Shown here: piece after piece, positions 25,942 to 35,198 of the stretch
Numbering within the stretch: position 1 is the stretch's first letter
Layout of the letters: each line of letters begins with the position of its first letter
Assembly: GCA_017745075.1 (NCBI GenBank)
Contig: JAGIAD010000029.1
Span: 1-64,000, forward strand
Length of the DNA: 64,000 nucleotides
Direction of reading: 5' to 3'
Source of the DNA: Sphingobacteriaceae bacterium
Lineage (GTDB): Bacteria; Bacteroidota; Bacteroidia; Sphingobacteriales; Sphingobacteriaceae
The notes under the pieces: model-generated
Database searches by the model: none
Told to the model about the DNA's origin: nothing
Seen by the model: the letters and a program-made list of their open reading frames with translations, nothing else
Position numbers and translations under genes: made by a program

Positions 25942-27645
25942 TTAATATTTACCCGCGTTTAAAGTGCTTTTTGGCAATATATATTGTCGGTCATAACGAT
26001 CAAGTACCACATAAATGGAATCTCTACGCTCGTTAGTACCGGAAAGAATAACCCTCGAACCGTCGGTAGTATCGTATTTCAGTACCATGCGATGGCGTTT
26101 TACTTCCCTTGGTTTCTCCGCAAATTCGCGATCCCTGCGGGTAGACCATGCCGCTTTATCGATCATTTTATTTTCATCGCCAATATGCTGCCAGGCCGTT
26201 TTACTGATCCAGTTATCTTCTTTTGGTATGGTTTCTTTGGCCTTATCGGCACCTTTGCGCCCGCCCCTTAAGGCCATCACATTTTTATCCTGCAGGTAAA
26301 GCACTTTATCAACCGTATCGGCATAATAATGAAATGCTCTTTGGCCTCCGGCAACACCACTGATTTCGAAAGTACGCTGGATATCACGCATCGGGCTTCC
26401 CCCGCCATTTGATGGATCGATCAGTACCGGGCGGTTGATTTTGAAAGTAAGGGTAGTCCAGTTTTCGAAAGTGGCTTCCTGCCAGCGTGTAGAATCAAGC
26501 GGATTAAACGGAATCACTTCTCCGTTAACCTTAAACTCAGTTACGTGGTAATTTCCCCTTAGCTTTTTAACGCCAGCGGTTGCAGGCTGTTTATAGGGGT
26601 CATATTTAAAATTAATTACCTCCGTATAGGTAAGCACACCAAAAAAAATCACAAAAGTGAGTACTTTTAGTGTAATACGTGTGTATTTAAGCCATGGTTT
26701 GCTAAAATCGGGGTAAATCCTGAACGGAACGGTATAGCGCTCTAAAATGAGCAGGTTGTATAATTTAGGGAAATCGTCGGCAGCGATAAATAGGCCAAGC
26801 AGCACAAAATAAAATGCATACACATGTACGCCACCATCATAAGCATAATTTACAAAGGTAATATCGCCCAATGCCGCTGCCAATAAAATGGCTCCGAAAG
26901 TGCTGGTTTTCCGGAAGAAAAGCATAGCACCGGCAACAATTTCGACTACGCCACCAAAAACCTGGTACCAGGGCACCACACCAACTGAAAGCCAGTATAT
27001 TTTTTGGGCCGTAAAATCGCCGAAATTACTATTAAGCAAACCCAATGAAGGGTAAGGCATCTGTGTGGGAAAAAGTTTGGTAAAACCGAAGCCGATAATA
27101 CCGATACCGGCACGGTAGCGTACCACCACCCTGATCCAGTAGTAAAGGATATGATAAGATTTGCGTTTACGATCGAAAGCCGTCCAGATCAGTGCCCCTA
27201 CAACCGCAAATACCAGTGCAATACCCCAATCTATATAATCTGCAAGAAAACTCTTTTTAGGAGGCAAAGCTGCACTATTGTTGTTTCTGGTTTCAGCTTT
27301 TTTAACACTACTATTTTCTGTTTTATCCCGCTTGGCACCATCTTTTTTAACAGTTCCATCACCCGATGGGGAATCAGTAATATCGCGTGGGCGCTGTACC
27401 CCGAAAAATGATAAAAAACTGGGCTGGAAACGCGCAATATCATACAGATCACGGTAATGCGGTCGCGACCAATCAAGCGTAAAAACGTTTTTATACCAAT
27501 TGGCCGAAAAAGGGATACACATGGCCAGGAAGAAAATAAACAGCACGCGAAAGCCAAATTTCTTTTGCCATGACCATGGCTTTTTGGCGGCGGCCTGTTG
27601 CACTGCAATTTCGTTTTCTATATCCTGCGGTTTTAATTCAGACAT
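25942..27645 (-). CDS. DoxX-type membrane protein with extra C-terminal domain (long paralogue)
   Basis: 567 residues. A first membrane helix (FRVLFIFFLAMCIPF) is followed by a Lys-rich soluble insert at about 100-135 (TKKDGAKRDKTENSSVKK region), then DoxX-like helices including YYWIRVVVRYRAGIGIIGFG, VVEIVAGAMLFFRKTSTFGA and YAFYFVLLGLFIAADDF. The C-terminal 180 residues form a separate domain that ends with VILSGTNERRDSIYVVLDRY. The next gene encodes a paralogue without the insert. DoxX relatives include the DoxD/DoxA thiosulfate:quinone oxidoreductase, so a redox role at the membrane beside the SoxCD-like pair is plausible but not shown. Confidence 0.8.
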   Translation of the reverse strand: MSELKPQDIENEIAVQQAAAKKPWSWQKKFGFRVLFIFFLAMCIPFSANWYKNVFTLDWSRPHYRDLYDIARFQPSFLSFFGVQRPRDITDSPSGDGTVKKDGAKRDKTENSSVKKAETRNNNSAALPPKKSFLADYIDWGIALVFAVVGALIWTAFDRKRKSYHILYYWIRVVVRYRAGIGIIGFGFTKLFPTQMPYPSLGLLNSNFGDFTAQKIYWLSVGVVPWYQVFGGVVEIVAGAMLFFRKTSTFGAILLAAALGDITFVNYAYDGGVHVYAFYFVLLGLFIAADDFPKLYNLLILERYTVPFRIYPDFSKPWLKYTRITLKVLTFVIFFGVLTYTEVINFKYDPYKQPATAGVKKLRGNYHVTEFKVNGEVIPFNPLDSTRWQEATFENWTTLTFKINRPVLIDPSNGGGSPMRDIQRTFEISGVAGGQRAFHYYADTVDKVLYLQDKNVMALRGGRKGADKAKETIPKEDNWISKTAWQHIGDENKMIDKAAWSTRRDREFAEKPREVKRHRMVLKYDTTDGSRVILSGTNERRDSIYVVLDRYDRQYILPKSTLNAGKY

Positions 27646-27659
27646 AACATTAAGCTTTT

Positions 27660-28991
27660 TTATAGTTTAAGTGCTTTGCGGCGGCTAAGCTTTAATGGAT
27701 ATTTTTTATCGATTTTGTTCAGCACCACATAAATCGAATCGCGGTGCTGGTTGGTACCCGAAAGAATCAGGGTAGCACTATCCGGGCGGCTATAATTTAG
27801 CCTCAGCTGCTCTCCTTTATAGTGGGGATTTTTGTTATCTAACAGTAGTACATGGTTCACTGAATCGATAGTATAACTGTAATAATGCCTTCCGGCTGTC
27901 CCGGCCAGTTCATAATCGCGGTCTTTATCATGCTTAAAAAACTGTTCGTAATTTGCTGAATCAATAATCACCTTCCGATCGGAACGCACACTGATGGTGG
28001 CCCATTTCTCAAACACCACATCTTTCCAGCGCACTGAATCGGCAGCGGCATAAGGCAATACACGACCATTGATCTTGAATTCGCTCACATTGTAAATCCC
28101 GGCAGCCCGGGTTAAACCTTTGGCCCGGGGAAACTGGTAAGGATCGTGATGGAAACCCGAATAGGTTTTAAAACCGTAGAGGATAACAAAAAAGGAAATT
28201 ACCAGTGTTTTAAGTACCAACCTCAGGGTTTTGATTCTCCTTGCGTAAAGGGGTTTAAAACGATTAGGCGCGGTTGGCCGCTCCAGCGAAACGAGGTTAT
28301 AAATCCGTTGTGCATCAAACCACAGTACGAACAATGCAAAAGTGATCAGGTAAGTGGCGTACACAAATTCCCCTCCTTCGTAGGCCAGGTTGGAGATAAA
28401 TACGTTCCCGGTAAATACCAGGATAATTGCAGCGCCAATGGTGGCAGTTTTCCGGAAGAACAGCAACAAGCCCGCAAGGATTTCTATTCCACCTAAAAAT
28501 GATTCGTAAGAAGGTACAATGCCCAAACTCATCGAAAATATTTTCCAGTCGGTAAAATCGCCATAACTGGTATTTAAATTACTGATGGAAGGAAAAGGTG
28601 CCTGCAAAGGAAAAAATTTGATAAACCCGTAACCGATGATGCCAATGGCCAAACGGTAACGAACCACAACCCTTAACCAGTAATAGAACTGATTATAATC
28701 TACATCCTTGTATTTCGATCTGCCCCAGGCCAGGGTACCAATAACTGCAATTATTGCAACGATAATCCAATTGATAAAACTATCGGCCCCGGGCAGAAAT
28801 TTAGCAGATAAGCGTGTAAGGTTAAAAATATCGCCGTAGCTGATATGCAGCCAGTTAAAGCCAAAAACAATTTTAAAAAAATCGATACTTAAGGGAATGG
28901 CCTGGAGGATAAAAAAAAGGAAAAAGAATCTGAATATCAGCTTTTCTCTGTCGGTCCATACAGGTGGCGGTGGTATATTCGTCTTACTCAT
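27660..28991 (-). CDS. DoxX-type membrane protein with extra C-terminal domain (short paralogue)
   Basis: 443 residues. It shares the architecture of the downstream 567-residue protein: N-terminal helix (FRFFFLFFILQAIPLSIDFF), DoxX core with FYYWLRVVVRYRLAIGIIGY and GGIEILAGLLLFFRKTATIG, and the C-terminal domain with FKINGRVLPYAAADSVRWKD and LILSGTNQHRDSIYVVLNKI. It lacks the Lys-rich insert. Two such proteins in a row suggest a heteromer or two homologous subunits. It is 14 bases upstream of its paralogue and 15 bases downstream of the peptidase gene, inside the nine-gene operon. Confidence 0.8.
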   Translation of the reverse strand: MSKTNIPPPPVWTDREKLIFRFFFLFFILQAIPLSIDFFKIVFGFNWLHISYGDIFNLTRLSAKFLPGADSFINWIIVAIIAVIGTLAWGRSKYKDVDYNQFYYWLRVVVRYRLAIGIIGYGFIKFFPLQAPFPSISNLNTSYGDFTDWKIFSMSLGIVPSYESFLGGIEILAGLLLFFRKTATIGAAIILVFTGNVFISNLAYEGGEFVYATYLITFALFVLWFDAQRIYNLVSLERPTAPNRFKPLYARRIKTLRLVLKTLVISFFVILYGFKTYSGFHHDPYQFPRAKGLTRAAGIYNVSEFKINGRVLPYAAADSVRWKDVVFEKWATISVRSDRKVIIDSANYEQFFKHDKDRDYELAGTAGRHYYSYTIDSVNHVLLLDNKNPHYKGEQLRLNYSRPDSATLILSGTNQHRDSIYVVLNKIDKKYPLKLSRRKALKL

Positions 28992-29006
28992 TGCTTTATT
29001 TTTAAG

Positions 29007-29936
29007 TTATCGGTTGGAAGCGGTAGCTGCTGGCTTTCGCGGTTCTTTAATCACCTGCCTTTTAGCCAGATCATATTTCTGACCCGCGCCGATGAAGAAA
29101 AAAGGCCCGTTTGCAGCAGTAAAATCTTCACGGTTGTTTATCACGTGTTTTTCACCGCTGTTTACAATGGTATTATAATCGTAAATAGCCACAAAAGAAT
29201 GTCCTAGTACCTGCAGCGTATCGCGCTGTACCAGAACGGCCGTAGCTTCATTCAGGCCAATGCCGATAAAATCAGGTGCTTTACGGATAAAATCGACCAG
29301 GTCGTACTGGCGGTTACGCACCAGTAAATGCTGATCTATGGCCGAATTTTTAAGGAAGCCCAATCCCTGTGTATGGTCGCCAATTAATATCTGTGCGCCT
29401 TTGGTATCGCCACGCCATAAAAAAGAGCCAATAATGCTTGCCCCGGCCGAACTGCCTGCAATTACACCACCCCTGTTTAGTACATCAATGAAAGCCTGAT
29501 GGGTGAGGGTGTTGAGGTATGAATCGGCAATGCGCCATTGGCGGCCACTTTCAAAATAAACAGCGGTTGCATTTTTTAAAGGGGCAATAAATTTTTCGCT
29601 ATTGGCTTCCTTAAAATCGCTTGTATGGAAAAGGGTTACATTTTTAATCCCTGTTTGGCGTTTAACTTCTTCCACGCCCTTTTTATCATAAGCTGCCGAA
29701 TCGCCCGATGCAGTCGTAACCACCACCAATACAGCCTTGTCTTTACCCCCGGCGAGTTCGGTAAACTTCTCCCAGATATCGCGCTGCGCCCCTACATTAC
29801 CTCCGATAATCAACAGACTGCCCTTTTCGGGACCATGCCTGGTATCAGATTTTTTAACGGTAATTGGTGAGGGCTGAGCTAAGGCCTGATAACCAAACGC
29901 AGTTAGGGCCAAAAGGAAAATGCTTAGTTTTTTCAT
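29007..29936 (-). CDS. Cyanophycinase-like S51 peptidase, secreted
   Basis: 309 residues from the ATG at 29936 (a TTG two codons upstream is also open). The signal peptide is MKKLSIFLLALTAFGYQALA. The S51 fold is clear: GSLLIIGGNVGAQRDIWEKF, AVYFESGRQWRIADSYL, and the nucleophile motif GSSAGAS with Ser at about 163, where cyanophycinases have GTSAGA; GIGLNEATAVLV follows. The family cleaves beta-aspartyl-arginine or related acidic-linked peptides, for example cyanophycin or alpha-aspartyl dipeptides. Export plus the SusCD genes next to it suggest that it processes an imported peptide-like ligand in the periplasm. Confidence 0.87.
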   Translation of the reverse strand: MKKLSIFLLALTAFGYQALAQPSPITVKKSDTRHGPEKGSLLIIGGNVGAQRDIWEKFTELAGGKDKAVLVVVTTASGDSAAYDKKGVEEVKRQTGIKNVTLFHTSDFKEANSEKFIAPLKNATAVYFESGRQWRIADSYLNTLTHQAFIDVLNRGGVIAGSSAGASIIGSFLWRGDTKGAQILIGDHTQGLGFLKNSAIDQHLLVRNRQYDLVDFIRKAPDFIGIGLNEATAVLVQRDTLQVLGHSFVAIYDYNTIVNSGEKHVINNREDFTAANGPFFFIGAGQKYDLAKRQVIKEPRKPAATASNR

Positions 29937-29947
29937 GATCAATATTT

Positions 29948-31309
29948 TTAATAACCAGGGTTGCGGTTAGGCCCCGCCAATTGCGGATCAACCAATGTTT
30001 CGTTATAAGGAATCGGAAAAAGATAAAGGTGTTTATCAGGTAGGCCCAATACAGCCTGTGCGCGGTCTGTCCTTACCAGGTTAAACCAGCGGTCGGCTTC
30101 GAAAGGGAATTCAACCTGACGTTCTTTTTCGAGCGCCAATAAAATATCGCTCAAAGTAGTGGCCGTAGTTGCACCGAGCCCTGCGCGACTACGCACTGCA
30201 TTTAAATCGGTTTGTGCACTATTTGTACCAATGAGGTTGCCCTGTTGTGCCCTGGCTTCTGAACGGATGAGGTATAATTCGGCAATACGGATCACATAAG
30301 CCGGGTCGGTTCCCAATGGATTTCGGTAATATAATTTTCCGTACCATAAATTGCCTGGAGGCGCAGTTTGTGCAATTAAAGCATTGCGGTTACCACCAAT
30401 AGCCGGATTGTTTAGCAAAGCAACCAGCGCGTCGTTAGGCGACCACTCCCTGCGTCCACCCAAAGCCGGTGGCAACCACCAGTTGCTGTGTCCGTTCGTA
30501 TTTGAAGTGGTGTAAGCCAGCTCGAGTACCGATTCGGCAGTGGCTACCGCATTATTGGCAAAAAATGCACTATAGGGAGTCACAAGGGAGTAATTACTAT
30601 TATCGTTAATTACCAATGTGGCAAATTGCTCAGCCAGGGTCCAGTTTTTCTGATAGAGGTAAAACCTGGCTTTAAGCGCTTGTACTGTGCGCAAACTTAC
30701 CCGGTTACGGCTTACAGCTGCTGGCACCAGCGTTTCTGCTGCATTTAAATCTTTCAACACCTGTGCATAGGTATCGGCCAGGCTGCTGCGAGGAATATCG
30801 CTGTTATCAGATGAGGTATTGGTCGGTTTCAAGATCAATTGTACACCACCCCAACCCCGGGCAAGATCGAAATAAGCTAATGCACGTACAAAATATGCTT
30901 CGCCTAGGTATTGGTTTTTTAGCGTGGTGGTAAGCAGCGGATCACTAACGGTTGGTACCTTATCGATAATATAGTTGGCTTGTGATATGGTTTTGTAAAT
31001 GGCCGTCCAGGCCGATTGTACATAACCATTGGTAGCAGAAGTAAGGTGTTTGGTAATCTCGTTGGGATCTGACTGCGACCCCGACCATTGGATATCCCCG
31101 GCTGATAAATAAGAAAGTGCCGGAAAGTTTGAGCCATAATAACTATTGGCAGCTAACAGGTTAAATAAACCATTTGCCGCAGTGGCTGCCGTACCGGCGT
31201 TAATGATGGCCTGATCCTGGTCTACCTGCAACTGAGGCTGTACCTCCAGAAACTTTTTGCAGGAAGAAAACAGGAATAAGACTGCGAGTATATATATAAC
31301 TTTTTTCAT
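29948..31309 (-). CDS. SusD/RagB family outer-membrane lipoprotein
   Basis: 453 residues. The lipoprotein signal is ILAVLFLFSSCKKFLEVQPQ. SusD features include YLGEAYFVRALAYFDLARGW, LKDLNAAETLVPAAVSRNRV (TPR-type helices), the ARFYLYQKNWTLAEQFA repeat, and the end ALEKERQVEFPFEADRWFNL, the RagB signature. It is somewhat shorter than glycan-binding SusD proteins, which is common among non-glycan members. It is the surface ligand-binding lid of the SusC channel encoded 15 bases upstream. Confidence 0.92.
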   Translation of the reverse strand: MKKVIYILAVLFLFSSCKKFLEVQPQLQVDQDQAIINAGTAATAANGLFNLLAANSYYGSNFPALSYLSAGDIQWSGSQSDPNEITKHLTSATNGYVQSAWTAIYKTISQANYIIDKVPTVSDPLLTTTLKNQYLGEAYFVRALAYFDLARGWGGVQLILKPTNTSSDNSDIPRSSLADTYAQVLKDLNAAETLVPAAVSRNRVSLRTVQALKARFYLYQKNWTLAEQFATLVINDNSNYSLVTPYSAFFANNAVATAESVLELAYTTSNTNGHSNWWLPPALGGRREWSPNDALVALLNNPAIGGNRNALIAQTAPPGNLWYGKLYYRNPLGTDPAYVIRIAELYLIRSEARAQQGNLIGTNSAQTDLNAVRSRAGLGATTATTLSDILLALEKERQVEFPFEADRWFNLVRTDRAQAVLGLPDKHLYLFPIPYNETLVDPQLAGPNRNPGY

Positions 31310-31324
31310 GATTGATTATTCGGT

Positions 31325-34300
31325 TTAAAAAGTAATGTTTGCACCTATCTGGAAAGTACATGGCACAGGCGGCGTACCTAAATCGTAACCGAGTACAGTG
31401 GCCGACGAAGACACGTTAATTTCCGGGTCAGGACCTTTGTATTTAGTCCACAACCATAGGTTTGATCCGCTGGCATATATTCTTACAGCATTTATTCTCG
31501 CTTTTTTAACAAAATCTTTCGGCAGGTTATAACCAAGGGTTACATTGCTGAGGCGAAGGAAAGAGCCATCCTCAATGTTACGGCTGGTTGGGCTCAGGGT
31601 ATAGTTCTGTCCGTAAGCGGTTAGCCTCGGCATATTGGTAATATCGCCGGGTTTCTGCCAGCGGTCTAACTGGTACACATCCATTGCCCTGTTGGCATCG
31701 CGGGTACCGCCACCTTCAAGAAAATAGTTGTTGTTGTTATACACTTTGTTGCCATAAACAAAATTGAAAAACACCGATAAATCGAAGCCTTTGTAGCTGA
31801 GGTTATTGGTTAAACCACCGTTAAATTTTGGTAGTGCATTGCCGACCGGAACAATATCGTTTGCGTTGATTACCCCATTATGATCGGCATCTTCGTACAC
31901 GGCATTTCCGGTCTGCGGATCAACATAAAGCTGGTTGTACACAAAGAAAGTGTACATTGATAAACCCTGAACCATGCGTTCGGCGGCATAGGCAGCAACT
32001 ACCGGCGTAGGGAGTTTTTCTATTTTATTGATGTTACGCGAGATATTGAAATTGGTACTCCATTTAAATGCACCATCCAGGTTAATGCTGCTAATGTTAA
32101 GTTCCAAGCCTTTATTGCTCATTTCGCCGGCATTGGTCAGGATTGATGAAAAACCTTTGCTCGAAGCCAGTGGCAGGTTAAGCAACAGGTTGCTGGTGTA
32201 TTTATCATAAACATCGCCGCTTAAAGTAAGCCTGTCTTTAAAGAAACTTAAATCAAAACCGATATTGGCCTGACGGGTGCTTTCCCATTTCAGATCGGGG
32301 TTGGCCAGTTGCGAAGGCACCGTACCCGGATTGTTCTGGTAGTTGGCACCAGCACCCCATAAACCGCGTGAAGCAAAATCGTTTATACCATTCTGATTTC
32401 CGGTTAGCCCGATACTTCCACGGAGTTTTAAATCAGAGATTACAGCAACATCCTTTAAGAAATTTTCCTGTTTAACACGCCATGCCAAACCTGCCGAAGG
32501 GAAATATCCCCATTGGTGGTTAGCACCAAAGCGCGAAGAACCATCGGCACGTATACTGAATACCGCATAATATTTCCCCCCGTAATTGTAATTCAAACGG
32601 GCGAAAAATGAAGACAGCCTGTATTTTGTTTCAGAAGCTGATGAGGTTGTATTTGCTGCAGAGGCAATCTGTTGAAACGAGTCGTTCGGGAAATTAGTTC
32701 CCTGTGCCAGGGTTTGGTTAGAGATTGATCCTTGTAAGGAATTACCTATTAAAGCCCCAAAGGTATGTTTGCCGGTAACATGGTTATAATTTAGGGTCTG
32801 TTCGTTCGTCCAGATGGTATTATTGCTTTCACTAGAAGTACCGAGGTTTTTATTCGCAATGCCCAGGTTGGTTAAACTGTTCCAGTATTGAAACTCCTTG
32901 TATTGGTTATAATCAACGCTCCAGCTGGTTTTAAAGGTTAAATCTTTCGTAATATTCACCTCGCCATACAAATTGCTGATTAAGCGATTACTGGTACTGT
33001 TCATATTGGTATTGTTCAACAAAACATCGAGATTATCAAAACCTGCCCATTTGCCCGGGGTTCCATCGGCGTTAAACTCTGGCAGATAGGTTGGGGTATG
33101 CAGGGCCGATTGTAAAATACCTCCCTGTGGCCCATCACCTACACGTGCATTGGTGCGGTAAGTTTGGGTGAGGATATTACTGGTTCCTATTTTTACATAA
33201 TCATTGATCTTCTGATCGAGGTTCAGCTTAAAACTCCCCCTTCTAAAATCGTTTGTTTTAAGGGTCGCTTCCTGTTTATTCAAACCACCACCGATATAAT
33301 AAGTAGTCTTATCGTTACCACCTGAAACAGAAATATCGTAGTTCTGCAAAAGTCCGGTGCGGAAAGCTTTACTTAAACGGTCGTAGGTATTTTGATCCTG
33401 CGGTAAACCACGTGGTGCCGGCGAAGCAGTCGGATTATCACTTAATGCCCTAAAGGGCTGAAACCTGTAGGTAGTAACCGGGGCTGTTCCATTTGCAGCA
33501 GCAATGGCAATGGCATCGGCATTTGAATTGCGGTAAAATTCGTTAATCAGTTCTGCATGCTGTGGCCCGGTTACCAGATCCCATAATTTCTGAGTTTTTG
33601 CAAAACCTACATAAGTACTTAAGCTTACTTTTGGTGCAGTATTGTATTTACCGCGCTTGGTGGTAATTACAATTACTCCATTGGCTGCACGTGCACCATA
33701 AATGGCCGTCGCATCGGCATCTTTTAAAACAGTTACACTTTCAATATCATCCGGACTGATATCTGACAACGGATTATTCGCCTGGCCCTGGGTAGTAATT
33801 TTTTGCAAAGATCCGCTGTTAACATAAACACCATCAATTACATACAAAGGATCGTTACTGGCATTGATCGAAGTTGTACCACGGATCCGAATAAACATTC
33901 CATCGCCCGGAACACCTGTAGAGGTACTCACTTGTAGTCCCGGTGCTTTTCCCTGTAATTGTTCGGCGAAAGTAGCGGTGGGTTTAGCCCGTACTTCATC
34001 AACAGCAATGGTAGAAACCGAACCGGTTAACGATTTTCTGGTCTGGGTACCATAGCCCACTACCACTACATCATTTAGCTGACTGTTCACTTCTTTCAGG
34101 CGGATGGTAACCGGACTGGTACCCACTACAATTTCTTTGGTCTCGTAACCAATTGAGCTTAAGATTAAAGTATAAGGTAATTTTTGGCCGGTTACAAAAA
34201 CAAATTTTCCGTCGCCATCGGTCGAAACCACATGGGTAACGCCTTTAATGCGGACCACAACACCCGGCAATGGCTGTTTGGTTAAAGAATCGATCACTGT

Positions 34301-34435
34301 ACCTGCCAATTTCGAATTAATCAGTGGCGGTGGTTCTACCTGGGCAAAAATTTTAAGCGGTATGGCCAGCACAGTGAGGAGCAAAACAAAGCTGGCCAAT
34401 AAGAATGGTTTTTTCTTATGGAGAAATATTTCCAT
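31325..34435 (-). CDS. SusC/RagA family TonB-dependent transporter
   Basis: 1036 residues. After the signal peptide there is a carboxypeptidase-regulatory-like domain (AGTVIDSLTKQPLPGVVVRI), the SusC-specific NDVVVVGYGTQTRKSLTGSV motif, a plug with IRGTTSINASNDPLYVIDGV and DIESVTVLKDADATAIYGAR, and a 22-strand barrel. It imports a ligand captured by the neighbouring SusD using TonB energy. It is the first gene of the nine-gene operon. No ECF sigma/anti-sigma or hybrid two-component regulator lies nearby, so the inducing signal is not visible. The ligand is unknown; the neighbours point away from glycans. Confidence 0.95.
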   Translation of the reverse strand: MEIFLHKKKPFLLASFVLLLTVLAIPLKIFAQVEPPPLINSKLAGTVIDSLTKQPLPGVVVRIKGVTHVVSTDGDGKFVFVTGQKLPYTLILSSIGYETKEIVVGTSPVTIRLKEVNSQLNDVVVVGYGTQTRKSLTGSVSTIAVDEVRAKPTATFAEQLQGKAPGLQVSTSTGVPGDGMFIRIRGTTSINASNDPLYVIDGVYVNSGSLQKITTQGQANNPLSDISPDDIESVTVLKDADATAIYGARAANGVIVITTKRGKYNTAPKVSLSTYVGFAKTQKLWDLVTGPQHAELINEFYRNSNADAIAIAAANGTAPVTTYRFQPFRALSDNPTASPAPRGLPQDQNTYDRLSKAFRTGLLQNYDISVSGGNDKTTYYIGGGLNKQEATLKTNDFRRGSFKLNLDQKINDYVKIGTSNILTQTYRTNARVGDGPQGGILQSALHTPTYLPEFNADGTPGKWAGFDNLDVLLNNTNMNSTSNRLISNLYGEVNITKDLTFKTSWSVDYNQYKEFQYWNSLTNLGIANKNLGTSSESNNTIWTNEQTLNYNHVTGKHTFGALIGNSLQGSISNQTLAQGTNFPNDSFQQIASAANTTSSASETKYRLSSFFARLNYNYGGKYYAVFSIRADGSSRFGANHQWGYFPSAGLAWRVKQENFLKDVAVISDLKLRGSIGLTGNQNGINDFASRGLWGAGANYQNNPGTVPSQLANPDLKWESTRQANIGFDLSFFKDRLTLSGDVYDKYTSNLLLNLPLASSKGFSSILTNAGEMSNKGLELNISSINLDGAFKWSTNFNISRNINKIEKLPTPVVAAYAAERMVQGLSMYTFFVYNQLYVDPQTGNAVYEDADHNGVINANDIVPVGNALPKFNGGLTNNLSYKGFDLSVFFNFVYGNKVYNNNNYFLEGGGTRDANRAMDVYQLDRWQKPGDITNMPRLTAYGQNYTLSPTSRNIEDGSFLRLSNVTLGYNLPKDFVKKARINAVRIYASGSNLWLWTKYKGPDPEINVSSSATVLGYDLGTPPVPCTFQIGANITF

Positions 34436-35198
34436 ATTTAACGGGTTTTATGTTAATGATTTAATTCATTGGATAAAGCTTAATGGATATCAGTGCGTGA
34501 TTGGCGTTACAGAACTGATATTCCGTGATAACCGGCGAGGCTTCCTTGCCGGTTCTTTTTTGGCAATAATTTCAACACATATTTAAGGGGGAGTTGGTGG
34601 TCGGGTTTTTAGGGCACCATAGGTTTAACCTACAGCTTTCGGGGAAAACAAAATCAACAACAGCACATATTCCCATGAAAATAGATATTTAAAACAGAGC
34701 GTTTAAGATTAATATCAGAGGTAGAGGAAGTTTGGGGTGTTACCGTTGCATTCATGATCAACGCAAACATATTGATAAATATTTAATCTACAAAATCCAT
34801 AGATTAACTATTAATAATGTTACACGACTTATCTTATCGGTTCACCCTACGCGAAGAAAAGGTAATTAGAAGACAATAAAAACAGGCTTGCAGAAAACTT
34901 TGTGGTTTTATATACTGGTTTAGATGGTTTTGTGAAAAGTTACTGTTATTACTGCCCGCCCCAAAAAAATAAATGTAATAATGAGTATAATTAATTTGCA
35001 CCATTGTCTATAGACTGTCAACATTGGCGACTACAATGTTACAACGGCATTAAAATCATTCAGTCACATAGGATACTATGGAAATTATCCCCCTGAAACA
35101 ATTGTCTATGAATACTAACTTTACCGGCTAACACTTGCAGAGATCAGCTAACCCTGAATTTTGTTATAACCCTTTATTTGCTGCTATACTAATTGATT
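34436..35198. promoter_or_regulatory. Divergent promoter region with hairpins
   Basis: About 760 bases between SusC and the alginate-lyase-family gene. On the SusC side are an inverted repeat ATATCAGT/ACTGATAT (34487-34521), a strong hairpin (34530-34561) and a palindrome TAGGTTTAACCTA (34620-34632). No open frame of note is present in the remaining A/T-rich part. Confidence 0.5.
34530..34561 (+). terminator. Strong plus-strand terminator in the SusC leader
   Basis: An 11 bp stem AACCGGCGAGG / CCTTGCCGGTT (one G-T pair) with loop CTT is followed by C and six T residues on the plus strand. On the minus strand there is no T-run. It therefore terminates a plus-strand transcript, although no plus-strand gene lies just upstream. 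Confidence 0.65.

Noticed and set aside
34436..34700. SAM or other known riboswitch in the SusC leader
   Set aside because: Hairpins are present, but I could not match the conserved core of a known aptamer class.
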